Positions 23,274 to 34,068 of a stretch of DNA of 64,000 nt are shown here, piece after piece. How positions within the stretch are numbered: the stretch's first letter is position 1; each line of letters begins with the position of its first letter. The notes beneath the pieces were generated by a model that was not told the origin of the DNA, did no database searches, and saw nothing but the letters and a program-made list of their open reading frames with translations. The stretch comes from Blastobasis lacticolella (lineage: Eukaryota > Arthropoda > Insecta > Lepidoptera > Blastobasidae), in assembly GCA_905147135.1 (NCBI GenBank), contig LR990048.1:11702563-11766562 (forward strand). Direction: 5' to 3'. The translations under genes were made by a program, and so were the position numbers.

Positions 23274-25149
23274 AGCCTACCTACTTGACACTATAGGGAA
23301 TCAGCAGTGTTTACATACACATTCAATTCCGTATTACGTCCAATTTCATTACATCACAATGGTTTATTGCATTGATTACATGCTATCCAATTTACCTATA
23401 TTAACAGCGAAACAATATCGTACGTAGGTTAGTTTGGCTAATACATTATATATAGCCGACATTTCCTCAAATAGATAGGTTTACATGTGCTTAATAGGTG
23501 CTTAATGGGGCTTAGGTGTCTGTGATGCATTAGAAGGTAAAATAGGGCGCTGTAAGCTACTACGTCATCTAGTACAAGAATTTTTTTAGATTAGATTTAT
23601 ATTTTAGATTGATACCATCCACGTTATAGTCACCAAAAAGAAAAGTGACTAATGATGTTGAAAAGCGAAACTGGCAAGCGGATGTGAGGCACACCATACC
23701 AGTGTACTTGTATAGTGTTGTAGTTTTACTTGTAGAACCCCCCACAAAAGGATATGTAAGTGCTATCGCTACGAGACGTAAAAGTTTGGGTCACCAAAAA
23801 TATTATGCCAGGTTCTGCACGAGCAGACCAACGTTTTGTGAGTCTCTTAAACCTCTACTACGGGCCCTCACAGTCTAATAGTAAATACCTAAGGAATCCT
23901 AACTACCACCACCTATTATGTGACATTATCACATAAATAGGTACTTAGCTACATTCATACCAGTGCAAGACCATAGAGAAACAATCACTGCTCGATGGAT
24001 GTGCCATCTGTAATATGCATCTCTGGTCCACAAATTGAGAGTTATTGTCCGTTATTGTATTGTTCGGTTGTCTTAAAGCCCTCAATTTGCGGCGTCCTTC
24101 TCCTCTATGTGGTCTAATAAACCTCGGCGGAGTGAACACGAACCCAAATAGCTCTGTCGGTAAAGCAGTACCGGTATACAAAGGAGGAAGAGGTCTCCAC
24201 GCCGCATTTCCTTTAGGTTAGCTTGGGTTAGCTCGTGTTCGGTCGAAACACTCGGAAACATCCGATATTATATTCCTGCATGCGTCTGTACTTTGTTGTC
24301 CGCTATTGCTATTTAGTATAGGAAGTAGAGCATTGCTTGCAATATCTCGAGGTTGTGAGAGCCGTTGGATGCGGATTGCGAACGATGTAGTGTTCTCTGG
24401 GGGATATTTTCCTCGATATGTTATGAAAATAATGTATTTCAGTGTGTTGATCATATATATCAACATTGTAGCTTTGAATCCCGGCTCGTGTCTGGTTCCG
24501 TGCTTCTTGATTTACAGAAAGCGCTTTCGTACTAAAACATTTTATTTAAATTGTGTGTCGTTTTGGCTTGTTACTTGCGGCGACTACGATCTCATTCGCA
24601 AAACTCTTATACCACAACCCACCAAACTAAGAGACTTTTTGTGTCAGTTTCCAACACATTCTTTCTCTCTCTCTCCAGTAGGGCAAATAAGAACCTAAAT
24701 ACTTATAAAAATATGGAAGATTAATTCTTGTATTTCCACTTACAACATTATAACGTAACCAGCTGAAACCCAACAACAACAGCAACCCAACCAAGTTCGG
24801 AAGTAACTAACAAAAATGTCGCAGTGCTAGTAGACAGATGACAAACGGCGTTGTAAGCTGTCCAGCAACACGGGGGGCTGAAGAGGCTGCATCCAGCCGG
24901 CGGATATTGCGGCGCGGCCACCTGCGTTTGACACGGCGACGTCTGATGGAGCCTTTATTGCGTTTTATTACAGCATTCGCATGTCGCCTCAATTACGGAC
25001 TGACTAGCCTTTGCCGCGTGCGCCATATTTGTTTTTTTCCCGTTTAGTTTTTACTTTGGGGTTCATCCCATTGATGATTTTTAGTTAGCAAATATTATTG
25101 TGTCGACTATTTTACGAGTGCGACGTACCAAACTTTTGTTTCTTTTTTT
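23274..25149. other. Unique DNA, no gene seen
   Basis: A 130-codon plus-strand open frame (24306-24698) has no recognisable domain and is within chance expectation. A short CT run lies at about 24664-24676. A GC-rich patch at 24840-24960 is open on both strands. Confidence 0.45.
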
Positions 25150-25205
25150 TCTACGGCCTAATGGAAAATGATAATTGTCGCCCATAACATCTAAGCTCGT
25201 ACATG
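25150..25205 (-). repeat. Fragment of dispersed repeat family B
   Basis: GATAATTGTCGCCCATAACATC matches the 4170-4195 part of the family B copy in the same orientation. The match is limited to about 50 bp. Confidence 0.4.
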
Positions 25206-26029
25206 GGTATAGGTTTCAAACAAAAGTACGGAATCGCAGATGGGTTGGCACTTTGAAGACTACGATGACTTGCGGTATTTAAGAAACCTTCGTAGGCAAT
25301 ATTTTGACGTTGGCATGTCTGCAGCTTCGGTTGTTGGTTGTAATAGTCAGTCAGCTTCCGGTTGACTGGCATCTGTTATATTATTGTATTCATCTCAAAG
25401 TACACTTGGTGCACAGAAACTATAGTGCCCTCACAGTCTAGAATTGTGAGCAGAACTACATCATGTCAGCGTGTTATTAGTTATTTATACTTATCAGACC
25501 ATGATATAAAGTCAATACGTACTCAGGTAATTAATTTTATAATGTTTAACCAATAAAACCAATTTAAAAAAAATAAGCATAAACGGTACAATTTTTATTA
25601 ATAAAAAGTACTTACACAAATGTAAATGTAGTTTTCTATGACGAAACATAAAATACATGTGTAGGCAATTTATTGGCTCATCGGATCCAAATTCAAAGGC
25701 GAAAAATTTCATTCCGTGTACCTGAGTATTTGCTAAATTCAAAAGGGTTTCGAATAAAGAACACCACCATAAAGCTGATTCGTGATTATGGAGAGTGCAG
25801 CTAATTAAATTGCGACAGTGGGCAAAGATTACTAGAGCGGAAAGGGTGCTTTTCGTTTTCCACAATAATTCCAATGATGAAACAATGCCAAGCTGCAACG
25901 TGACTGTATTGTGTGCCACCGGTCTGGAGGCTATACTTATTTGAAACTCTACTTGATCAATTTGAATTATTAAACATGACATCGCGGAAGCAAAGAGCTA
26001 AATTTTTACTGATTGATTGAGTATTATAG
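25206..26029. other. Unique DNA with a long chance-like open frame
   Basis: A 156-codon minus-strand open frame (25512-25982) is the second-longest in the window. It has no recognisable domain, its C-terminus is a hydrophobic run from AT-rich sequence, and one frame of this length is roughly expected by chance in 64 kb at this composition. I do not call it a gene. Confidence 0.45.
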
Positions 26030-26180
26030 GTATGTCATACTAGTTCTTACCGGCGACTTCATCTGCGTAAAACGTATACTTTACTAAAAACGATGAAAAC
26101 TGATATCTTTTTTATGTTATAGGACATTAAATAGTGACCCATCCCGCTTCGCAAAGATATAAACTGCACTTTCCTAATTA
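26030..26180 (+). repeat. Possible dispersed repeat fragment
   Basis: CTTACCGGCGACTTCATCTGCGT is followed by sequence ending GACCCATCCCGCTTCGCAAAG. It resembles a common lepidopteran interspersed repeat that opens with a CCCGCGACTTCGTCTGCGT-like motif. There is no second copy here to test it. Confidence 0.35.
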
Positions 26181-26294
26181 CTCACTGTCTCCATTGGTGA
26201 AACCCATATTAAAGTGAAGTAAACATCGTTGAATTGGTCTGATAGAGATTTAATCTGCTAGGCATATTATTTCCCCAATTCAACTTCATTTTAT

Positions 26295-26380
26295 AATCAT
26301 CGTGATCATCATCTCAGCCACAGGACACCCATATGTTGAACATAAGCCTCCCCCTACGCCTTCCCTACAAGCTCACCGTT
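26295..26380 (+). repeat. RTE-like LINE 3' end fragment
   Basis: ATCATCTCAGCCACAGGACA and GTTGAACATAAGCCTCCCCC match the motif I remember as the 3' region of a very common lepidopteran RTE-type repeat (CATCATCAGCC, then CCACTGCTGAACATAGGCC). The fragment is about 85 bp. A related piece lies at 62763-62850. Confidence 0.55.
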
Positions 26381-28368
26381 AATCTCTTCATATTATTTAT
26401 TTTTACATTTATGGTTAATTACGAAAACTAGATCTGGGTGGTTACGCCTTTCTTACTTTATGCTAGTAGACTACGACACCGTTACATTACGACAAAACGT
26501 CGTTGCATTTTTCCGATACTACAGGGACTAATTAACATTGGTACGTTGGCAGGCACTGAGAGCCACGGCTCGATGCGACGGTGCGGCGGCGCGGGAGCCG
26601 GGCCGCCGCCGAAGAGTGGCGAATACGTTATTTCGTTTTATTTGTTGCCCGGCGTTCCCCCTGCCCTATTCACATGAATCAAACCGAGCGAACTCATTTA
26701 TTTGCCACTAGCCTCCCATCGCGCTAACCGACTATGTACCATCGAGGAATTAAATGACAGACTTGCAGTCGCACTCCGTTTTTATTTTTGGAATACGGAC
26801 ACCATAGGCTGTAGTTATATAGTGACGTAAAATGTTGAAATGGCAATGGTCTGTTTCGGCGTACTCTCAAATTTCACATTATAATAACAACATGATTAGC
26901 AGCTACATTTAGCCCAGCTACACTTCTAAATTAAAATATTAATATCAAAGAGATTAAGATAGGTTTACAAAATCCATTAGAAGACCTTTTCCTTCGTTTC
27001 TCCATAATGGAGGTTTTATCGCGATGCCTACTATCTTATTTAATTAAGGTAATGAGTGTCGGGCAATCCAAGCTTGTTTTCAAATTAACACTCGGGAAAC
27101 TTGCAAGATGGATTGAATTCTCGTCTAATATTTGAGTTGACGTGCGCGAACTTCCTGCGGGGAGCAACTTCCCAATAATAAATGAGTTACGATCTATCGA
27201 ATATGGTATTCAAAGTTACTAATTTATCGTTACACTGCCGAGTAATTTATTACTTCGCGAAGTGAATATCCTCCGCGATCATCATTCATAACGAGCAGAC
27301 AAAATGAGGGATTCCATTCGTCGATAATCAACTGTTTCAGGCGCCTCGCCGGGCCTTGGTGCGCTGAAAACGTTGGCAGTATTGGAAATTGAAAATGAGA
27401 CACGTGTATACATAATATTGGTATCCATATGGTAAGACATATAATAAGAAAATATTCCGTTGAATTTTATGAAGTAGGCACCTTTCATAATCTTTGCATT
27501 CCTTCGTAGACAGCGAATATTTTTCGTTGAACAAGCGAGCTATATTAAATTCACCAATAATAATATCCCAATAAACTTATCAGCAATTTTCCTTTGCAGA
27601 ACAAAAAAATCACTTCCACAACATTTTTATTGCTTCCTCTTCGTAATTAATTCATTATCATATTGGAGAGGGACTGAAAATACTTAATTATCTACTGCGT
27701 TGACATATTATTATTTCCGGCAAATGAATCGAGCGCGGCGGTATCAAATGCCATGCGCGACAGTAAAGCCAAACAAGTGTTGGATTTTTCTCGATTCGGG
27801 TTGTTATTAGGCTATTTTTGGGGTTTAATTAAAAGTCACCACGTGCCGCATTCGGGGCGGCTCTTGAGTACGAACGTGCTCCAAATACTTTTACACTTCC
27901 CTTTGTTCTACTCCATTTTTGTCTGCGCACCCATTAAATTAATTTCCATTTAATTCGCTTAATTGAATCTCTATCTATTGGAAAATACGAATATTTGATA
28001 TCTTAACTTAAAGAGACGCAATAATAATATATTTAACTATAGCAGCGACAGGAAAGCCGTATAACATTGTAGACGAAAGTTGGTGACTGTATATCCGGTC
28101 GCCTACGAGTTCCGTTTACCAAAGCATCCTGTATCTATTCATTACAGTTTAATTCCGTCAGAAGTGCTTTTCTATAAAAGACAGCTTTCTGTAAGGTCAG
28201 TAGCATTACTAGGAATTCTTTTTGTATTTTATTTATTAGCTCGTTTTTAGAATTCGTGCTATAAATCTCGATGTTATCGAAGTGGTGAAGCGGCGACAGA
28301 GCGTGACGTGCCACGGTCTGCGGGCGACGACGTGACGCCGCGGGCGCGTGTTGCACCGCCCCAATGCA
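26381..28368. other. Unique DNA, no gene seen
   Basis: No recognisable gene or repeat. A GC-rich block at 26560-26665 contains GGCGGCGCGGGAGCCGGGCC and is open for 79 codons without a domain. Another GC-rich patch is at 28290-28370. Confidence 0.45.
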
Positions 28369-28680
28369 CTAGTTACAGTCTACCTGCACTATTATATTAC
28401 CTTTTTTAAAGTAGGCTAGCCAGTGATTTGACCGCCATCTCACCTGTTGGTAAGTGACGATGCGGCTGAAGATGGAGCCGTCTTGGAACAGCCTATTCAC
28501 TCCAGCCTTGACGGCGTCCAGATTATATTGAACCGGGAACACACTCGCAGGCGACGTGTTCCATTCCTTAGCCGTACGCAAATCCACGACATAATGATAA
28601 AGCGTTCGCCCGGATTGCGTCTCCCGATGACTATAAGGGACCCGCGGAATGAGAAGGTCGTGCAACTGGCTTTACTTAGT
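28369..28680 (-). pseudogene. LINE polymerase C-terminal remnant (family L1), minus strand
   Basis: The minus strand encodes LLIPRVPYSHRETQSGRTLY, then VVDLRTAKEWNTSPASVFP and YNLDAVKAGVNRLF. This is the C-terminal region of a CR1/Jockey-type LINE polymerase with the WNxxPxSVFP and NLDxxKxxVNRLF signatures. Compared with the copy at 30110 it lacks 5 bp just after NRLF. The frame shifts there and reads on past the original stop into 3' UTR, so the last ~30 codons are not native. It is 5'-truncated to about 85 codons. No target-site duplication was identified. Confidence 0.8.
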
Positions 28681-28734
28681 AAAATCTAGTGTTCGGAGGT
28701 GCACGTGTCAGATGTCGAAAATAATATAATAATA

Positions 28735-28885
28735 TTATTTATTTATTTCTCTCACAACATTTGTAACATTATACGTACATTATTACATTAGGTACTTAAT
28801 ATGTAGTGAGAGCCTGGAGACCGAACTAAATTCGAGATCTGTACTACAACCACCAGGCCCCACTCCAGATCCTAGATTGCATGGA
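28735..28885 (-). repeat. Possible LINE 3' UTR, minus strand
   Basis: A TTTATTTATTT run is followed by CTCTCACAACATTTGTAAC and then ACAACCACCAGGCCCCACTC. The layout, a T-rich start that would be the A-rich tail on the other strand, suggests a minus-strand LINE 3' UTR. I recall a similar CCACCAGGCCCC motif from lepidopteran repeats. No second copy in the window. Confidence 0.4.
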
Positions 28886-28965
28886 TATATTATACAGTTG
28901 AACATTGAGATTGAAAGAGAGATAACATTTAGCAACATAAAAAACTTTTTAAAGGGCAAAAATAT

Positions 28966-28999
28966 ACTCGAAACACACACATACGTGTGTGTTTCGAGT
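28966..28999. repeat. 15-bp perfect hairpin
   Basis: ACTCGAAACACACAC (28966-28980) and its exact reverse complement (28985-28999) are separated by ATAC. The stem is perfect with a 4-nt loop. It could form in RNA or as a cruciform, but it is too short for a miRNA precursor. Confidence 0.85.
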
Positions 29000-29159
29000 T
29001 TGTGTTTCTGCTTGTTGGGTGTGTAAGTAAGAACTAAAAAAAATCCAGTGCAATCAATATACGTTAAGAGCAACGTAGTTCCGTAGTCTGATAGTTTCGT
29101 TTTAGCAACCATTTATGTACAATAGTTTAACGTAAAAGATTATTAGTTTTCCTTCGGAC

Positions 29160-29300
29160 GCCAACTTGGGGTTCTTCAAAAAGCGTCTCTACGTCTGATA
29201 AGATACCTGTATCTCAAAAGCTACATCATATCCGCTCCGACGGCGGTGACCACTTTTCATCACGTGAACCGTCTGCCCGTGAGCCACTTGCCAATAACAA
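29160..29300 (+). pseudogene. LINE 3' end remnant (Jockey/CR1-like)
   Basis: The plus strand reads NLGFFKKRL then a stop, followed at about 29240-29290 by GGCGGTGACCACTTTTCATC and GAACCGTCTGCCCGTGAGCC. An FFKKR-type C-terminus followed by GGCGGTGA...CATCAGGTGACCCGTCTGC is a 3' end I recall from lepidopteran LINEs. It is short and substituted, so the family is tentative. Confidence 0.45.
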
Positions 29301-30035
29301 GTCGGAGTCCACATTCAGAAGCAGTCATCTACGCAGTGCCCTTACGCCCCAAAAAGTTTGTAAAGTTGGGCAGCTCCAATCCTTCAAACCCGTGCATCGT
29401 TGGGCCCCTAGTAACCTAGTGAAACGGAATCCGCTCCAACTCATTCCTTACCGTACTTATACGTAGATATAACGTAATTACTCAATACAAAATTACAAAT
29501 ACTTACATCATCTCTAATCAATATGTTCCTCAGCCCAGCAAATCAAGTCTTGTGTTCAATCAAGATTGTGAAGTACCTGCAATGAATAAAATTTTATCGT
29601 TAATTTATTACCCTCAATATTGTTCCTCTAAAAGGTAATATAAATGTCGACACGATCAAAAACGTGAACTCATTGAGTTATAATTAACGTAGCAGTTGAA
29701 ATTAAATACCTACACAAAAGCGAACATAAAATTTATTGGAACGCTCAATAAATTGAAAAATAACTTGTTCGTTAATGACAACTTTATTGGTTCAATTATG
29801 TTGTAAGTATTTTATACAAAACTACTCTATTTGTTCAATTTATGTATTGACTTTAAGTAAGCGTAACTTTAAATACACAAATAATTACTATAATTATTTG
29901 TGTATTTTATTAGCCTGATAGCAATGTAAAATCGCTTTTTCCGAACGATGTTTTCTTTTACATACCTACTGGTATTAGAATATTTAGTATGGGCTAGTCA
30001 TGATTATTGATATTATATCGTACTGCCCATAATAA
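29301..30035. other. Unique DNA, no gene seen
   Basis: No recognisable gene or repeat. It contains the hairpin at 29871-29907. Confidence 0.45.
29871..29907. repeat. 17-bp perfect hairpin
   Basis: AAATACACAAATAATTA (29871-29887) and its exact reverse complement (29891-29907) are separated by CTA. It is AT-rich, so cruciform or RNA stability would be modest. No tail or flank suggests a mobile element. Confidence 0.85.
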
Positions 30036-30105
30036 ATGGTCAAGGCCAAACCCAGGCCCTCGCGCGCGAGAGCACAACCCAGGACAAGATTAACGCCAAG
30101 GTTTT
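30036..30105 (+). mobile_element. SINE 3' fragment, plus strand
   Basis: Only the last ~70 bp of the SINE remain: GGTCAAGGCC, CCTCGCGCGCGAGAGCACAA and GATTAACGCCAAGG, followed by seven T. The T run again takes the place of a poly(A) tail. It ends within a few bases of the next LINE remnant. Confidence 0.75.
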
Positions 30106-30109
30106 TTTG

Positions 30110-30325
30110 TATAATTAGACTCGCCAGGCGCTTGGCCGCCACGTCATATCACCTGGAACGCGTTACCTGGGAGTGTATTCCCTCACCATTAAAATCTAGA
30201 CGCCTTCAAGGCTAGAGTGAACAGGCTGTTCCTAACCAGGCATGCTCCATCATGGGCCGCATCGTCACTTACCACAAGGTGAGATGGCGGTCAAATGCCT
30301 GGCTAGCCTAATTATAAAATATAAA
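30110..30325 (+). pseudogene. LINE polymerase C-terminal remnant (family L1) with 3' UTR
   Basis: The plus strand reads WNALPGSVFPHH, an in-frame TAA, then NLDAFKARVNRLFLTRHAPS and WAASSLTTR, with the natural stop TGA at 30280-30282. The 3' UTR GATGGCGGTCAAATGCCTGG continues as in the 28.4-kb copy. It shows where the authentic frame ends and exposes the 5-bp deletion in that copy. The internal TAA shows decay. It belongs to the same family as the remnants at 4020 and 28369. Confidence 0.8.
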
Positions 30326-32089
30326 AGAACTAGTACTATCTATGCTCGCCGATAAATATGCGTTTCTATACTTACTTAATAACAACTTATGACAATCTCA
30401 CAAAATTAGTAACCAACTTAAAAAAAAAGGTAATCGTCCATCACAACACGAGCGAGATATTAAAATTTTAATTCCGAGTACCTACAAAAGATTAAATTAG
30501 CAATTCAGAGCGACCCTCCTAACTAAGTTCTAAATGAGATACGATTTTATTCGAAACGGCCGTCTTCGAACAGATGTAAATGGAAATCTTTAGTAGTTAA
30601 ATACGGCGATGAACGTAGGCTTATTGGTTTAAATTACGTTTAATTAATAATGGCCACATTATCTTCTCAGATTTATTCCCCGGCCTTTTTGTGGGAAAAT
30701 GTACTGTAGGGAGGACTGGCGACACATTTCCCCGAGGTGCGAACGGACGCTTTACCAAATCGGAGGTGTACCTTCATAAATAAAACATGCGATCAGTGAC
30801 CGCGAGGACATTTTAATTCTGCTAAAAGCGTCTGCATTATTGTGGCCCTGCGAAACGGCCTGGAACTCTAAATTTCAAGCAGCGAACTTAACATTTTCTT
30901 GCAGTGAATATTTACGTACTGAAAATGTAGGTAATATGTATAAGCCTTTTGAATGTAGGTCCATAGGTGATATGACACGAGATGGTAACACTTTTGAGAT
31001 TTTAGTTTGAAAACACAAATCCTCGATAATACTGGCTTGATTTCAAAAATCCTTTCATTAATTGGAAGTTACATTCTTCCCGAATATCGTAGAGTCTTTA
31101 TGTCTCGGAAAAGAAATAAAATCGAATGAATCGAATGTTAGCAGAGTTTCAGACTGAACGCATTTGACCGCTTGTAATAAATACGTAAATAAATTATACT
31201 ACATAAAATATAATACTTAGTTGTTTGTTTATTATTTAGCTATCCAATTGTGACGATCTCTCCTACCTTGAAGCAACCAGAATAAGAACCCCATTAAACG
31301 CTCAAAAGTCCAAGCTTAAGGTTAAATATCGGATAAAACTTTATGATAGAAACCTACCTAATTAAGTGTCACTTAACACCCTAGAAAGTACATATAAAAC
31401 ACTGATTACTGCGAGAGTAAAATACAACACTTTCCTTTGGCTTAATAGCCTTAGTAGGTCAAAAGCAAAGTCGGCGATTTTGTTTGACTTGTAGATTTTC
31501 TTGGCGGCAAAATAGGTGTGCAAAGCGAGGGTACTCCCAAGTGAGTTGACCGAGTGGCGCGAGTTAAAAGCCCAAGTCATCTTGCTCAGACCGAGGGCTA
31601 TCTGTGCACCGTTTGCTCTTGAGATAGTTGGGTTTGAATTCTTGTAACAGATTTCGGCGGTATATAATGCACCTCCGCTAGTTCGGCGTCGTAGAGCGTT
31701 ATGTCTGTCGCATGCGTGTGTTAAATACGAAGCTGAAACATACCATCGTGCAGATTTACACCCTTGCATTCTTATAACTTTGCTAAGATAAATGAATGAA
31801 AGTGTGACGTATATCCTGTGGTATGTTCGCTTCGTTTTTAATAAGCTATGAGACAGCTTGAATTGCGTTCCTCCTCATTTATGTTACTTATTTATACTTT
31901 TTATGGTATTACTTATTATGTTATTTATAATATGTACTTCTGGTAAATTTTATCGAATTTTGTATGACGTAACGGATCAGCTAATATAACAATTATTTTA
32001 ACGTATTTTTGGACGAAATTCAAATAGTTTCACCTATGTTTGTCAGAAGAAAGCTGGTTTAGCTAGCCGTATGTTATTTTTATATACCA
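30326..32089. other. Mostly unique DNA with one 135-codon open frame
   Basis: The minus-strand frame 31362-31769 reads, near its end, IADFAFDLLRLLSQRKVLYF. The region is more complex than typical AT-rich chance frames, but I cannot match it to a protein family. It may be part of an unrecognised repeat. No other gene or repeat seen. A GC-richer block at 30650-30880 looks non-coding. Confidence 0.4.
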
Positions 32090-32180
32090 CTAAGGTGACA
32101 AACAAGCTAACGGCCTGATGGAGCAAACACGAATTATTATCTATACTTATAATAATATTATAAAGAGAAAAGATTTGATT
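32090..32180 (+). repeat. Two short LINE/SINE-type fragments
   Basis: GGTGACAAACAAGCTAACGG and CTGATGGAGC resemble a LINE 3' end of the GTGACAAACGAGC...CTGATGG type. Directly after it, CTATACTTATAATAATATTA followed by TAAAGAGAAAAGATTTG resembles another common lepidopteran repeat start. Both are short and assigned from memory. Confidence 0.35.
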
Positions 32181-32514
32181 CTAATGCTGTAAAGGTTTCC
32201 CAGTACCAACTTCATCAAAATGTGTAAACGAAGCATTTGAACTTTAGAATAGAAGTTTATTACTCTGTTGGGTATCGAAAAGTAACTTCTTGAGATGGGT
32301 TCGGATCATTTTACTGCTAAGATGTAAAAGTAGATACAGAGATTGTATTTAGATTTTAGATACAGTGTAATATGAGAAGATATTATTTATTACTGAAAGT
32401 ACTGAAACATTACTGCATGTCGGAAATTTTTAGAGACCTCGGGAAATATACTACATATGACACGACTCAAGAAAATCGTAGGTACAGGAATGATAGTAAC
32501 ACATAATAAATAAT

Positions 32515-32617
32515 CGTCTTGGCGTCAATATGGTGTCAATATAGCTTGTGTTCTCGTGAGCCTGGGCCGGGGGTCCATCTAGAGCATGATCTAGAATTTG
32601 GCAGATCGGGTAATTAT
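32515..32617 (-). mobile_element. SINE 3' fragment, minus strand
   Basis: The minus strand carries the SINE segments GATCATG-type, GGACCCCCGG-type and TGACGCCAAGACGATTA. The head and central parts are missing and the copy is strongly substituted. It contains an insertion similar to that in the 18857 copy (two GTCAATAT repeats). Confidence 0.7.
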
Positions 32618-33680
32618 CAACTACATAATATTGGAGACTAATGTTGCTTACATTATCAATCATAAGGCTAACTACTGCCAGTGCTCAGCGCCAGACGCAC
32701 TACGCAGATTCAACGTAAACTTAATTACGAATTCATTTGCAAATTGCAGTTCACTAAAACAACATTGAGGGTGACTTTGATGGTGACAGCGGTATGTCAC
32801 TGTCGCAGATTGTTAAAATCAAAATACGTAGACGCCAGGGTCAGACGCTTAGGCCAAATTTTAAAAATGAGGACCGAGAATACTACAAACAATTTAATTT
32901 TATGTTGCAGGACGCTGAATTTCCTTATCTTTAAACCACCGTTAGTTTTCGGTGTTGCCAATGTAATAATAAAAATAGGGCTCCAGATCACTTCATCACT
33001 TCATGATGTGGCCGATCATTTCATGAAACAACACGACTTATATATTTTGTTCAAAATAATTTGCTTAGTAAGAATTTCGTACACATCTGCCTCCTTTCAC
33101 ATTAAGGTTAAAAAGTTATAAAATAAGAAGGTAGGTACTTAAAGTGAATGTTGGTGCGGAGTCTTTTGGATAACGGTTTGTGGTCGCCATATGCGGCACC
33201 TGTCGCCCTCCAGACCATTATTATAAATGGGAAAATCTCCTAGTTTGTTTTAAATCCGCCCTTTGATGCTGTACTGTAGAGATAGAGTATAGCATATTGT
33301 GTGGGTATGTTTTACCCGTGACTATGTATAAATTAACGTTAATGTCTTCTAGGGATATTTTTATTTTGTTGTATAATATAAAATATTTAAATCTGTTATA
33401 AAGAATACATGTTAATGTCTTCATGATTCTGCATATATCTTTCTACCGTGGTGATTTGTCAAGTAAAAAGAATAAAAATTAAAAATTCAGAATAGAAGAA
33501 ATCTAATTTCTAAGGGCTGGGCAATTCTTTGGAATACAATATACTCACCTATACATACTAATTAATACTATTCAACTTGTACTCTACCCTTCATGTCTCT
33601 ACCTTATCTCCACATTAAACTCACCATCTCCACCATATTCCCTTCGGCCCTATTTTTGAAGCGCTCGCCTTGAGTCGTAT
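32618..33680. other. Unique DNA, no gene seen
   Basis: A 146-codon plus-strand open frame (32681-33121) has no recognisable domain and a minus-strand frame overlaps it. TTTTCGGTGTTGCCAAT at about 32946 is echoed at 34134 (TTTCGGTGTTGCCAAT), which hints at a shared short repeat. Confidence 0.4.
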
Positions 33681-34068
33681 GGTTTTTACAAGCTTTTATT
33701 TAACTTGCAATGTTTGTAACTGTGTATGTTCGGGACAAATCTTGCAAGCCTAATTACCCACTTCTCGGCGTTCAACTGAGCTGAAATTTTGTATAGCTAT
33801 GTAGCTTGGATGCATTAATATGGTACCATGGAGGTGGTCTGACGATGGAGTCGGAAGGTGGTCCATCGTGTTTGGGCTATTTGGAATAGTCTTGATGAGT
33901 ACTATACTCCTATGTGATATTCAAGGTCTGATGATAATGACCGAAGGTGGCCATAGGAACTACAGAACGCAACAATATCAACCCATCGTGTTTGGGGCTC
34001 TTTTGAATTGTCTTAGTGAGTACATGCCCCAAAACATTCAATTAAAAGCTGCGCGATAAAAGCGTGTT
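33681..34068 (+). mobile_element. TIR-type short element (family F), copy with internal duplication
   Basis: Starts TTTTTACAAGCTTTTATTTA and ends GCGATAAAAGCGTGTTACG, so the ends are imperfect inverted repeats of about 15-18 bp. The core CAACTGAGCTGAAATTTTG, ATGGTACCATGGAGGTGGTC-type and CATCGTGTTTGGG sequences recur at 53402-53693 (minus) and 55090-55342 (plus). In this copy the segment from CTGACGATGG to GATGAGTAC (about 33840-33901) is followed by a diverged second version (about 33929-34023), making it ~100 bp longer. It has no coding potential and would need a transposase supplied elsewhere. Confidence 0.65.

Noticed and set aside
24306..24698. 130-codon frame as a gene
   Set aside because: No domain, low complexity in places, and chance length.
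25512..25982. 156-codon minus-strand open frame as a gene
   Set aside because: No domain or homologue recognised, hydrophobic C-terminus from AT-rich DNA, and roughly one frame of this length is expected by chance in 64 kb at this composition.
32681..33121. 146-codon plus-strand open frame as a gene
   Set aside because: No domain, overlapping minus-strand frame, and length compatible with chance.
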